Below are positions 32,806 to 42,849 of a stretch of DNA of 64,000 nucleotides, piece after piece. The stretch comes from Pisaster brevispinus (Eukaryota; Echinodermata; Asteroidea; Forcipulatida; Asteriidae), in NCBI GenBank assembly GCA_023634235.1, contig JAMKCF010000001.1:9674758-9738757 (forward strand), read 5' to 3'. Each line of letters opens with the position of its first letter. The first letter of the stretch is position 1. A program made the position numbers and the translations under genes. The notes under the pieces were generated by a model, which was not told the DNA's origin, ran no database searches, and saw only the letters and a program-made list of their open reading frames with translations.

Positions 32806-33973
32806 ATGGCAGACTGTCCACAAGGTACCTCCTCGGACAAGATTACACCCATCATACGAGGTATGGAAATGGACAAAAAGCGCCACAGAGAACCCAAAAC
32901 CGGCAGTAGTGGTGAAGTTACACCATCAAAACGACAAAAAACATCAGATATGAATCCCATTATTACCGCTCCAGAAGGGAAGCAAAGCCAACGAGAACCG
33001 TCTCAAATGGCAACCATTTTGAAAATGTTAGTTCAAATTAAAGAAAATCAGGATAAACTCGCGTAGGGCAAATAAAAGAGAGTTTTGAGTATTGTGAAGA
33101 ACCCGTGGAGGTTCAAGAACTAAAGTTGAACAATCAGACACAACCTCAAATTCACATGCATGTGAATAATGATGATAAATCATCAACTAGTGCAGAGAAA
33201 TCTGTTGAAATTGAGAGTGAGTCTGCTAAAACTGAGACAGTGAACATTTTCAAAAATATGACTGAGAAATTCACCAATAAGGAAAGTTGTTGACAAAGAT
33301 TTGGCTGACATGGTTAATAGCTTGTTCAGAGATGCAATCCTTGATGACAAATACAATGAGCTCGTCAAAAAATACAATAAACCTGAAAATTGGGCTCTCC
33401 AGTGTACGTGTAAACCAGCTGGTTTGGGATATTCGACCGGAATCTCAGTCTTTGGATGTTAAATTCCAAGCAATCCAGGCATCCCTCGTGAAAGGGCCCA
33501 CAGCTATTACGCAACTAGTTGAACAACTAGCCCAAACGACAATAGATAAAGCCGAATCTGGGAACACACAAAAGCTACTTGATTTGAGTACTGATGCATT
33601 TGGCATTGTTCGGAAACGCAAACCGACTTCTTATTCTCAGAAGGCGTGACTGCATGAAGTTAGACTTAAAGCAAGATTACTTGCATTTATGTTCCACTAC
33701 TGTGCCTTTTACTGACTATCTGTTCGGGACAATGTCTCAAAAACAGTTAAAGATATTCAAGAAGTAAACAGAGCAGGTCAGAAGATCAGTACATCTTGGT
33801 CAAGAGGTGGTGGTAGCCGTGGTAGAAATCGAGCTCGAGGCATGAGATTCAGGAGACGAGGTCGCGGCTATTTTCGCAAGCCATATCAAGGGCATAATAC
33901 TTCGGGAGATGGTGCAAAAAACTTCCAGAAGTACCCCAGAACGCAGACGAAAGGTCAGCAAGGCCAGAAGTAG
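32806..33973 (+). pseudogene. DIRS Gag-like protein, broken
   Basis: ATG 32806 begins MADCPQGTSSDKITP and runs to a stop at 33066 after a QMATILKMLVQIKENQDKL helix. Coding continues in other frames, as an acidic coiled-coil-like segment (33105-33293) and a helical segment (QLVEQLAQTTID, to 33649). An Arg/Gly-rich tail (SRGRNRARGMRFRRRGRGYF, near 33810-33880) ends near 33973. Basic RG tails are common in DIRS Gag-like ORF1 and probably bind RNA. At least three frame breaks exist. Confidence 0.65.
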
Positions 33974-33989
33974 CACAAAACTGTAGAGT

Positions 33990-35675
33990 CTACAGCGATG
34001 CTGTAAGTACTTCAGTTAAAATTAAGGCATTTGAAGCAGGTAGACTGAAACATTTTGTAAGCAATTGGCGAGAAGTAACGTCAGATGTCAATTTAATTGA
34101 CATAGCTGCACATGCCCATATTGAGTTTATTGATAAACCACCGTCACAAAGTAAACTACCTTGGCAAAATATTGGTAGTGTTTCAGAACAAAATGTTATC
34201 AATTTGGAAGTAACAAAATTGCTGGATAAAAAGGTGATTGGCAAGTCACATTACTGTCCAGGGGAGTTTATATCTTCGATATCTACTCGACCAAAAAAGG
34301 AGGGCACATCCAGAATGATACTTAACCTCAAAGGTTTTAATGAGCATGTGAAATACCGCTATTTGAGGATGGATACCTTTGAAACGGCTGTAAGACTTAT
34401 TACACCAAATTGTTTCATGGCGTCAGTGGATCGTAAAGACGCTTATTACACAGTTCCTATAGCAGAAGAGCATCAAAAGTATCTCAAGTTTATGTGGGAT
34501 AGTACTTTGTTTCAGTATACATGCTTACCAAACGGGCCAGCCTCGCCCCTAGAATGTTTACTAAATTATTGAAGCCTATGTTTGCCGCGTTACGTGAACA
34601 AGGACATATCATTTTAGGCTATATTGATGATTGCCTTTTACTAGGTAACACTAAAGATGAGTGTGTCATGGATGATAATGAGACATTAACATTAACGAAC
34701 CGACTTGGATTTATACACCAGCCAGTAAAGTCAGTCTTGCAACCTTGCCAAAAGCTCACCTTTCTAGGGTTTTCTAGAGATTCTGTCGCATTGACAATTT
34801 GTCTAACCTCAAACAAAGTTGATAAACTTATTGAGGAATGCAAGGCGCTACGTAATTCATATATGATGCATATAAGATCAGTGGCTAAAGTCATGGGACT
34901 ATTGATATCCAGCCTTCCTGCTGTAGAATACGGACCTTTGTTTTATAGGTCTCTTGAAATGGAAAAAGTGGATGCATTGAAAGCACACTGGCAATTATGA
35001 CACATTCATGAAAATTACACCAGAAATGAAAGAAGATTTGAGTTGGTGGATAAAAAATCTTCAGCAAAAACGAGAAATAACAAAAGGAAATGCAGAGATG
35101 TCTATATCATTTGATGCCTCAAACAAAGGTTGGGGAGGCATTTGTGGAAAGTTGAAGTGCGGGGGAAGCTGGACACCTATGGAAGCTAGTCTACATATTA
35201 ATGTACTAGATCTTAAAGCAGCTTTTTTTGCATTAAAAGCATTGACTGCCCAGAAAAAGGCCAAACATGTCAAGTTGCTTATTGATAATAGCACAGCAGT
35301 GACATATATAAATCACATGGGTTGTGTCAAATCCAGAACATGTAACGATATTTGCCAGGAACACTGAACTTTGAAGCTGATCATGAATCAAGGGTATTTA
35401 ATGATCGTACTGAATGTCAATTAGATAAACTTGTTTTTTCAATGATCACTGGCATGTTGGGACTCCCAGACACTGATCTTTTTGCCACAAGACTGAATAA
35501 ACAATTAACCAAATTTGTCTCATGGCGGCCTGATCCTCATGCCTTATATATAGATGCCTTTACATTAGATTGGCACTCATTTAGTGTTCTTGGGAAAACA
35601 CTTCAGAAGGTGGCATTGGATCAAGCAACAGGCATCATAATAGCACCAGTTTGGACTAGCCCCAGTTTGGACTAG
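33990..35675 (+). pseudogene. DIRS reverse transcriptase and RNase H
   Basis: The N-terminal DIRS-type block AGRLKHFVSNWREVTSD and IEFIDKPP precede the RT. The fingers read TRPKKEGTSRMILNL. The first catalytic block is ASVDRKDAYYTVPI, then FQYTCLPNG, with a frameshift near 34555. The YIDD catalytic box lies in LGYIDDCLLLG, followed by LTFLGFSRDS. After another frame break at about 34990 the RNase H shows SISFDASNKGWGGI, SLHINVLDLKAAFFAL and LLIDNSTAVTYIN. After 35352 come FEADHESR and PDTDLFATRLNKQL. These are the DIRS signatures in order. A 16-bp unit, CCCCAGTTTGGACTAG, is triplicated at about 35646-35688 near the end. Confidence 0.85.
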
Positions 35676-35682
35676 CCCCAGT

Positions 35683-36060
35683 TTGGACAACACAGCCCTG
35701 GTTTGCTCAAATATTGCAAATGTTGGTGAGCCACCCAATTTTACTGCCAATGAAAGCAACGTTGCTTCAACTCCCAGGGACGGCCCAACTACATCCACTG
35801 AGGACAAAATTCAGATTGATGGCTTGCCTGGTTTCAGGCAATTGCTTGAAAAGCAGAACATTTCTGGAGCAACAGCGGACATTATCATGTCATCAAGGAG
35901 GGAAAGCACCCACAAACAGTACCGTTCATATTCTGAAAGATGGTTGCAGTTTTGTTCTGAGATCAAAGCGGATCCAATGCATCCAAATATAAGCCAGGTG
36001 CTTGATTTCCTCACTAAACTATATCACACAGGAATTGGATACAGTGCACCAGAGATGCCA
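35683..36060 (+). pseudogene. DIRS tyrosine recombinase, N-terminal fragment
   Basis: Frame-open sequence containing SSRRESTHKQYRSYSERWLQ and ISQVLDFLTKLYHTGIGYS, the SAM-like core-binding domain of DIRS/phage-type tyrosine recombinases. The catalytic domain (R-H-R-Y) is absent because the element is cut off near 36045-36060. The first ~40 codons are a linker rich in Thr and Ser. Confidence 0.65.
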
Positions 36061-37081
36061 ACATATACGATTTGGGCAGAGCAAATATGATTTAGAGCCG
36101 TGAATCTGACTTTACGATAATACTTGTTAAAAAAAAAATAAACAAGCTGCCTAGCATATGTTTCATAATCATAGTAACGACAGGCAAACATTGAATGGAC
36201 ATTAAGTGCAAATAAAATCAGGCCTAGAAGTCCGACGCGAATCCGCGAATCAATTCGTAGGCGAGTAGGGAAACACACAACTTGATCTTCCAGGGGTTAA
36301 AAGACATGCGGTGGAATCTAATCGCGACCTCGATCCGCTGATATATCATACAAAATTGTAACCTCGTACACATTGCTCTCGCCGCACAATTTTCCCCAAT
36401 GTGCGTCGTCGACCGATCGTTCAATCGAAAATGTAATGCAAAAGAAGCGATTTTAAACGAGCGATCCTTTATTTACGAATCAATTGAAATGGTTGGTGAT
36501 GAAAACAGTATTATTAAGGGCAGAAATTAGGGGATAAGATCGTTCAAAAATGCAAGTTTGCGAACTTCACAAAGCACAACGGCACCTGTTTGATAGCATC
36601 GTCACGGCAGACAAAACAATGTATGGAAAATAACCGAGTGAAAGGCCTCTTCACTGCCTTAAAAGTTCCATCAACATACTATCTCTTGGTCGCAGCAAGA
36701 GTACGGAGTTCTTGGGTTGTCGCTAATATCAGGTGCCGCTGTCGTCCACAACGGATTTAGGAAGCCTGATGGGTGGAAATAAACAAATTTGTACATAATA
36801 TTTGTTGACAAATAAATGTGATATGTGAGTGATGTAATTAATATATTGCACTGTAGGTTTTGTTTGTTGGGATAAATAAAAAGAGACACCATAATGAAAC
36901 TATCCAAAGCTTTTTACCAGCCCCTGGTACCCATAATGTCTCCATACTGCCTGCTTTCAGTGAAAAAAAACCCCGTGGCAGGACACGTCGGGGAAGACAT
37001 CTGTCAGTGCTCTCCAGCAGGCCGCTTTGAAATAAAGAAGGCACTGCTCCACCTTTTTATCCTATGGGACAAAATGAAAAT
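36061..37081. other. non-coding interval, nothing recognised apart from small hairpins
   Basis: No coding region is supported. Small inverted repeats occur (AGTGAA/TTCACT around 36637-36655, TACCAG-CCC-CTGGTA around 36915-36929). They may mark the start of the structured region that follows. Confidence 0.3.
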
Positions 37082-37642
37082 AAGTTATCGTAGCGAGCGG
37101 TTTAGTTCACCGGACCTTAGCCGTCCGGCGATTGTAACGAAGAATAACTTTAAATTGCAAACTTGTGGGTACAAACACGTGTAATATCTTCCAACACATA
37201 ATTGGACCCGCAAGTTTGTTATTTATAGTTACTTTTTTTCCAAAGCTTGTCAACTAACTTAAAACTGAAGATGTCTTACCCCAACCACGTCATGCAAGCA
37301 CTCCTTTAATTCCCAGAAGTAGTATATATGGAGGAACACACACCTCATTTTCGATGTGCAAGCGGCGCAGCGGTAGGGGGCGTGGGTGTGCACTACTGAG
37401 TGGTGCGAGGGCAGTGTTCTGGAGGCCCGAAGGGCCGATATGTGGGAGTAAACATGATGCATGGCATCATGTTGAGTGGTGTCTGAAAGACACCGCAAGT
37501 AGTTGTTTCATGACATTGTTACTGAGGGCACACCGTTATTGTTTGCACTCAGTTGGGGGGATGCTTCTGTGATTTTTTAACGAGATTTTCACGAAGTGAA
37601 AACAAAGCGGTTGATTCCACGACGTTTGACAAGACGTCGTGG
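37082..37642. other. hairpin array: successive perfect stem-loops of unrelated sequence
   Basis: Perfect or near-perfect stem-loops occur one after another. CCGGAC/GTCCGG lies at 37110-37128. A 13-bp stem with one G-T pair joins 37158-37170 to 37206-37218. Then: 7 bp with loop TGA (37390-37406); 5 bp with loop GAA (37424-37436); 10 bp with loop ATG (37451-37473); 7 bp or longer with loop GAA (37478-37494); ACTGAG/CTCAGT (37521-37553); 7 bp with loop GAA (37586-37602); and a 9-bp Watson-Crick stem extendable to 11 with a G-T pair (37617-37642). The stems differ in sequence, so this is conservation of shape. DNA hairpins closed by GNA triloops are known to be unusually stable. No gene is assigned. 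Confidence 0.7.
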
Positions 37643-37735
37643 GAAAAATGAAAAGGGTTGGTCGAGTATTAGTATGTGTTATGTATGTGTATGTAGTTTA
37701 AAATATAGATATTTCGCCCTATGTCGCTAGTGCTG

Positions 37736-38290
37736 CCCCGTCAATGTAGGCCGGGTTCACCCTTGAATTGGGTGTAATTTTAATCGTAGAGGGAGTCGCT
37801 TATGTTTGCATTTATTAAGCAAAGTAGTGTTATGTATTTAGTTGTATTGTTGTTTTTAATATTTAAAATTGTTGTTTTTTGGGGTGGGTATTTTTGTGGC
37901 TGATGTAGGCACCTTGACTCTATTGCTACCCTACAATGTAGGTCGTGGTCGCCTCTTGCATCCGGTGTATGTGTAATTATGAATGAAGTCACTTATATTT
38001 GCACTTATTAAGCAATTTACTTCAACGGATGCGTTGACAAGGTGGACGGAGTTGTGTTATGTGTTTAGTTGAATTATTGTTTTTAAAATTTAATTATTGT
38101 GTTGCTGATGTAAACACCTTGTCCCTATTGTTACCCCGTCAATGTAGTTCGTGGTTGCCCTCTTGCATCTGGTGTATTTGTAATCCTGGAGGAAGTCGCT
38201 TATGTTTCATTTAAGCAATTTACGTCAACGGATGCGTTGACAAGGTGGTGTTATGTAGTGTTATGTTTTTAGTTTGTTTTTTTGTTTTTG
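37736..38290 (+). repeat. three tandem copies of a ~200-bp unit
   Basis: Copies begin at about 37736, 37931 and 38132 (spacing 195 and 201). Shared blocks in order are CCC(C/T)(G/A)(T/C)(C/A)AATGTAG, a TTG(A/C)AT(T/C)(G/T/C)GGTGTA block, GA(G/A)GTC(G/A)CTTAT, TTAAGCAA, and GTTATGT(A/G)(T/G)TTAG-like sequence. Copies two and three also contain TCAACG-GATG-CGTTGA, a 6-bp stem-loop, followed by CAAGGTGG. The array lies between the hairpin array and the spliced gene and may be regulatory. Confidence 0.7.
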
Positions 38291-38388
38291 TTTTTTTGGA
38301 ATATAACAACGGTGTCGATCGGTAGACCACTCACACATAATCAGCGCTGTACAGTGACAACCTTGGCGAAGAGCATAGTTTTAGTATC

Positions 38389-39140
38389 ATGTCCAAGAAA
38401 AAGCATCGAATGGGGCCCTGACTTTACGGCCAGTCAAATGGAGCGGATTGGAAAAATGGAAAATGAAGTGTCGTTGCAGATGGTGCAATGGAGCCCAGAC
38501 TTCACGGCAAGTCAAGTGAGGGAGATAAATGAAATGGAAACAGCGGCGATCCAAGAGGTAAGTCAAAGACCAGGAAAAAAAATAGAAAAAAAATAAATAA
38601 ATAACTTGTTCCGGTAGAAACTGACACCTGTTATCTTTTAGAATCCTTATTGGTATTATTTATTTGTCACAGTGTCACCGGCAACAGACCTTTGCTGGAC
38701 CCGACCGATCGTCCTGGTCAGACAGTTCCTCGGACACACCGGAGCTAAGCAGATTGGTTACGTCCCCACAACCCGGTAGTTCTTTTTGGCCAGATAGTAT
38801 CCCGGAAACCCCACCTCTATTGGGGAGCATATCGTCTAAAAACACCATCTACAACGACTTCAACGCCGAGACCGGGTAAGAAAAACTTCTTTACCGCCCA
38901 ACCCTGTTACAGAACACGTACATCGTGTGTAAGTGTGTGTATCAAAATCGCTTTATATATATATATTAAACAAGAGTTGTACTGTTTTATTTTTATTATT
39001 ACAGCCCCAGGAAGGAAAGGGCACAATTGTATCAGATCAGAAAAGACCAGACTTTGTGCGACCTAAGAGACGGAGAACACCTGACGAGGAGCCATCAATC
39101 CGGGGTGAGAAGAGAGTCGGTTAGCAATAGGTCGTATTAA
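38389..39140 (+). CDS. small three-exon gene with an internal 27-residue repeat, unknown function
   Basis: Exon 1 ends at 38557 (CAAGAG|GTAAGT), exon 2 is 38673-38875 (TTTGTCACAG| ... ACCGG|GTAAG), and exon 3 starts at 39005 after TTATTACAG. The spliced frame is open and ends at TAA 39138-39140. Exon 1 encodes two copies of a motif, W(G/S)PDFTASQ(M/V)..I..ME, about 27 residues apart. Exon 2 is Ser/Pro-rich and acidic (SSWSDSSSDTPELS). Exon 3 is basic (GPRKERAQLYQIRKDQ). The best start, ATG 38389 (MSKKKHRMGP), needs a one-base shift to reach this frame; otherwise the frame is open from before 38389 without an ATG. No family is recognised. It lies upstream of zinc-finger and DNA polymerase remnants in the same orientation. 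Confidence 0.5.
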
Positions 39141-39170
39141 AGTAAAACTAACAGTCTTGACAATAATAGG

Positions 39171-39356
39171 TTTACTTGTGATACCTGTGGAAAATCATGT
39201 GCCCGAAAATAAACTCTTAAACGTCACAAAGAAGTTCATTCGGGGTACAAGGGGGAATGGTCCACATGTGGAAAAACATTTAGCAATTCAGTAAGTTTTA
39301 AGCGGCATATTAAAAGACAAGACTCTCGCCGACCCAAGAGAAATGACGTCCTTTAA
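39171..39356 (+). pseudogene. C2H2 zinc-finger fragment with an in-frame stop
   Basis: FTCDTCGKSCARK-stop-TLKRHKEVH gives one C2H2 finger (C-x2-C-x12-H-x3-H counting the stop). STCGKTFSNSVSFKRHIK is a second finger lacking its first cysteine. The stop is TAA at 39210-39212. It starts 31 bases after the stop of the spliced gene and precedes the DNA polymerase remnant, which carries another finger. Confidence 0.6.
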
Positions 39357-39568
39357 CACTATCCACAACCCGCGCCGCCCGAGGGCGCCAGTCTATTTTC
39401 CGGAAGATTCAATCGCGTTTCCGATTCCCCAAAAATAATGAAAAAAGGGATATTGGGATGGTATCTGTTTATCGTAGAAACTGGGGTAGTATTAGGACCC
39501 ATTACCTGTATAGCCGACAGACTCAAGATGTGTACAATTTACGTTTGGGGCCGGTTGGGTCTATTGGC

Positions 39569-39603
39569 GGTGGCTCCGACCGTGAAACGCGGTCGGAGCC
39601 ACC
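39569..39603. other. 14-bp perfect hairpin
   Basis: GGTGGCTCCGACCG (39569-39582) pairs without mismatch with CGGTCGGAGCCACC (39590-39603) around a 7-nt loop, TGAAACG. It is GC-rich against an AT-rich background and lies between the zinc-finger remnant and the polymerase remnant. It resembles the hairpins at 37.1-37.6 kb in being an exact stem with a GAA-containing loop. Confidence 0.8.
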
Positions 39604-39840
39604 CCTTGCCAGAGTAGAGCTAACCAATGGCGTGTCACTGGACGAGGGGTAAAGGGGTATTTTCCCCACTTTTTCATGTAAAGTAAAACTGAACCTGTTT
39701 TGGTTTTTTTTTTACGAAATGAAGAGTCTGGCAGATTGTGTTATTAGCATTTTAGTTTTAACAATGGGCAATTTTTAACCCACCCCATCACTATAGCTTT
39801 AGAAGACGATTTTGAAAGCTTCCGCCAAAAGGTATGCGAT

Positions 39841-41659
39841 ATGGACGTGCTACAACACGCCCTGCATTTACGTCCAGACACGAAGTGGGTCGTTGCTGAT
39901 ATCAGTAACATCACCATTTATGCAAACAAAATGCCCTCGTTTTACATAGGTGAAACGCCGCATCAACTACCTGATTTCATCTCGAACAATGTTGGTTTAA
40001 ACAATCTAATCAGAAATCGTAATTCCGGTGCGATATACCGGGATAATTTTTGTTTTAGATGTCTCGCCCTAAAACAAGGGTACTCTTCGGTCGCCCTAGA
40101 AACGCGCACCAAACACCTGGTCGATAGATACGACGAAGTAATGAAAAAGCACCCATCTGAAGGTGTCTGTTTAGACGACCTGCATCATTTAAAGTGAAAG
40201 TCAGTTTTCAGCTTCGTTCGTGAAGAATCTCGGGCGAACAAGACCAGAGAGGGGGAGTACAGAGTAGTAGCCCGCCTGGTGCGAAGGTTCCTGTGTAAGC
40301 ACAAAGAAAGCATAAACCTTAACCTGTACGCATCCCATTTTTCGTAATAAAGAATATGAACCAGTACAGTCAAGTGTTTCCTTGTCCTAAATGCCAACAT
40401 GTGTGTAACAGATCAGACAACTTAAGAAAGCATGTAGCGCTGCGACCAAGGCGTTAAACATAAGTTTCCGGGTGGTTGCTATCGTCTACTAGAATGTAGA
40501 GGCAGATGACGACAAGAAGTTTTATCCTTATCGCGCCACCTACAACTTTGAAGTGTATTTCAAACCGGTAGAGTAGGCGTACGAAGATATAAAAGGGCTC
40601 CAAGCGCAACATGAGTAACTGAGTGTTAGTTTCACTAGTAACATTTCTGGTTACGACACACCCGTTTGTCTCTTAACCAACGGAGATCCGGCCAAACTAG
40701 TGTCTGAGATGATCGGTAGCATGTTTGGGACAAAATTACTACTCTCAACCCCACTGTTGGCTTAATATTTGGAGCACGGTTTGGAGGTCACAAGGGTGTA
40801 CGAATTGATCCAATACAAACCAAATTCTTGCTTCGAAGAGTTTGGTAAACGGATTAGTCAAGCCAGAAGGCATGGGGTCAGTGACCCCATTAAAGCTATC
40901 ATAGCGGATACTATGAAATTACTGGGTAACTTGGCCTATGGGAAAACAGTGACGGATCAGTTAAAGCATGTAAACGTTCAAGTGTGTTCTGATGCCGATG
41001 CCCCCGCCAAGATCAATGACAAACACTTTAAGGCACTCCATTCAGTAGGCGGTAGTGGCATGTACGAAGTAGACATGTTCAAAAAAGCGATCAAATTAAA
41101 CCTGCCCATTCAGTCTGGTTTCTTCGTCTACCAATACGCTAAATTGCGCATGTTTTACTTTGACTTCCTCATGAAGTTTGTCGATCCTCCCGATTTTCAG
41201 ATGTGTGAGATGGACACCGATTCGGCCTATATGGCCATATTGGGCGACAGTCTCGATGACGTAATCGAGCCCGGTGTGAAAGACTGGGAAAAACACCTGT
41301 GGTTTCCGCGTCAGAACACACCCGAACAGTACAGTTATGATAAGAGGACCCAGGGGCTGTTTAAAAAAGAGTGGGAGGGTGAGGGTATAATAGCCCTGTG
41401 CAGCAAGACGTACTTTTGTTTCGGATCCACTGAAAAGTTCAGTTGTAAGGGTCTAAAAAGGCGAAACAATGAACTCACTAAGGAGAAGTACATGACCGTG
41501 TTAAATACCAGGTCTTCAGGTGGGGGTGTGAACAAGGATTTTATTATGAAACACGGTGTAATGTTTACCTACGAACAGAGAAGGACTGCCCTGACCTATT
41601 TCTATCCGAAGCGAAAGGTCGAAGACGATGGGGTTTCTACAACCTATTTAGATATATGA
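39841..41659 (+). pseudogene. family-B DNA polymerase remnant (with C2H2 finger), internally deleted
   Basis: Replicative-type DNA polymerase of a virus-like or mobile element. The N-terminal part (39841-40197) includes DNFCFRCLALKQGYS. After frame breaks a C2H2-type finger, FPCPKCQHVCNRSDNLRKHV, lies near 40380-40440. The exonuclease start, KFYPYRATYNFEVYF (near 40520), has N where the first exonuclease aspartate is expected, then LSVSFTSNISGYDTP. A stop near 40763 follows, and at once the frame 40769-41659 begins YLEHGLEVTRVYELI. It contains motif B (DTMKLLGNLAYGKT) and motif C (CEMDTDSAYM) and ends FYPKRKVEDDG...YLDI. The rest of the exonuclease and palm motif A are missing, a deletion of probably several hundred codons. 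The C-terminal 296 codons are uninterrupted. The closest relatives I recall are unclassified PolB proteins in marine invertebrate genomes. Confidence 0.75.
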
Positions 41660-41709
41660 AGAGATTACCTTTTGTCAGCACTCCCACGTTCTTCCACAAA
41701 AACAGTTTT

Positions 41710-41715
41710 AATAAA
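41710..41715 (+). terminator. polyadenylation signal after the polymerase remnant
   Basis: AATAAA, overlapping a second one (AATAAATAAAA), about 50 bases after the polymerase stop codon. Confidence 0.45.
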
Positions 41716-42245
41716 TAAAACAAATCTTGGACCATGCTAATGTCGGGAGACGCCAGGGGGGATCCCGGGTGAAGGGAGCTGTCCTCTCTTCGGGGTGAGG
41801 GGGTGTGTCCTCTATGTCAGGGAGGTGTTAATACGACGACACAAGTTAATAAAAGTCTCCGGAGAGGTATCTTAGCACTTTTTTATACACTCCTTCCTTT
41901 CGATGCTTTATTAATTACTGGTAGTCTCCCTGCAAAGAAAGTAACAAACGAATACTTCATAAACATGTACCCACTATAGAACCCAACGCCATTGATACCA
42001 TATCGCTACACCACATCCTTTGTATACAACATGCACACAACATTAAACAACTGGAAACCTGGAAATTCTTTTGTAAACTAATATAAATTGCCAACTTTTC
42101 CCACTGCCTTAACACAATGATTGTTATCCAACAAACACTACTATACCCCCCCAAAAAACTAGGATGTGTACTTACTTTAATGGTAGGCTTAGAATACAAT
42201 AATTAAAACGATTTGGAGGTTTATGCACTCTCTTTTTAGATCAAG
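41716..42245. other. non-coding interval, nothing recognised
   Basis: The first 130 bases are G-rich with small inverted repeats (TCTCCGGAGA near 41858). The rest is AT-rich without ORFs or known repeats. Confidence 0.3.
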
Positions 42246-42512
42246 ATGTCAACGCTGTACAATCCAACAATATTAGAAAAATGGAGTACGTGCAAATACA
42301 CACTAGCATTTAATACATGAAAGTTTTGTCGACCAATCAGGTCTCGCCAACCCACTGATGTAAACTTATTAAAGGGGCACGCAGCTGAAAGAAATAACTA
42401 CCAGCGTACTCACGCAAGACCGAGTATCAAAGGTGAAATGAACTAGCTAAAATGTCGTTCCCCTATATCTTCCCTGTTTTGAAACCGGCGGCCCGGATGG
42501 TTAATTGGCTAT

Positions 42513-42839
42513 TGTTACGACCCCATTCCTTACTTACTTCCTCCCCACCTGTTCCTTTTCTTTTCTGGAATGTTATTGATGGCTACGCGCGGGCAAAAAC
42601 CTTTAAAAGGCTTGACCACCTTTTGAGTGGGCCTCAGTCAGTGCCCATGCAGGCATACACCTTGTGCAACCAGTATGGTGCAGTGTTGGGCCCGCATCTC
42701 CTCCGTCTTCGATGATTTCTACCTCTCCACCCAGCCAAGAGTGGTGGTGCTGCCGGACCGGACCCTGGACTGTCGTGGCTCCCTGAGCTGAACTCCCGGG
42801 TCAACGTCTACCCAACTACCTATGACTGTGGGCTGATCT
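42513..42839 (+). repeat. 5' LTR of the nested Gypsy, truncated
   Basis: Aligns by eye to 44458-44795 of the 3' LTR with scattered substitutions and a 14-base gap (the 3' copy has extra sequence around ATGGATCGTGG). Identity ends at GCTGATCT near 42839. Confidence 0.85.
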
Positions 42840-42849
42840 TCATATTCAT

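Larger units (their letters stand above)
32806..36060 (+). mobile_element. DIRS-type tyrosine-recombinase retrotransposon, 3' truncated
   Basis: Order: Gag-like protein with Arg/Gly-rich tail (32806-33973), RT plus RNase H (33990-35675), N-terminal part of a tyrosine recombinase (35810-36060). DIRS elements integrate with a tyrosine recombinase instead of a DDE integrase. The recombinase here stops before any catalytic residues, and unrelated sequence begins near 36060. Terminal inverted repeats and the internal complementary region typical of DIRS could not be found. Confidence 0.8.
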
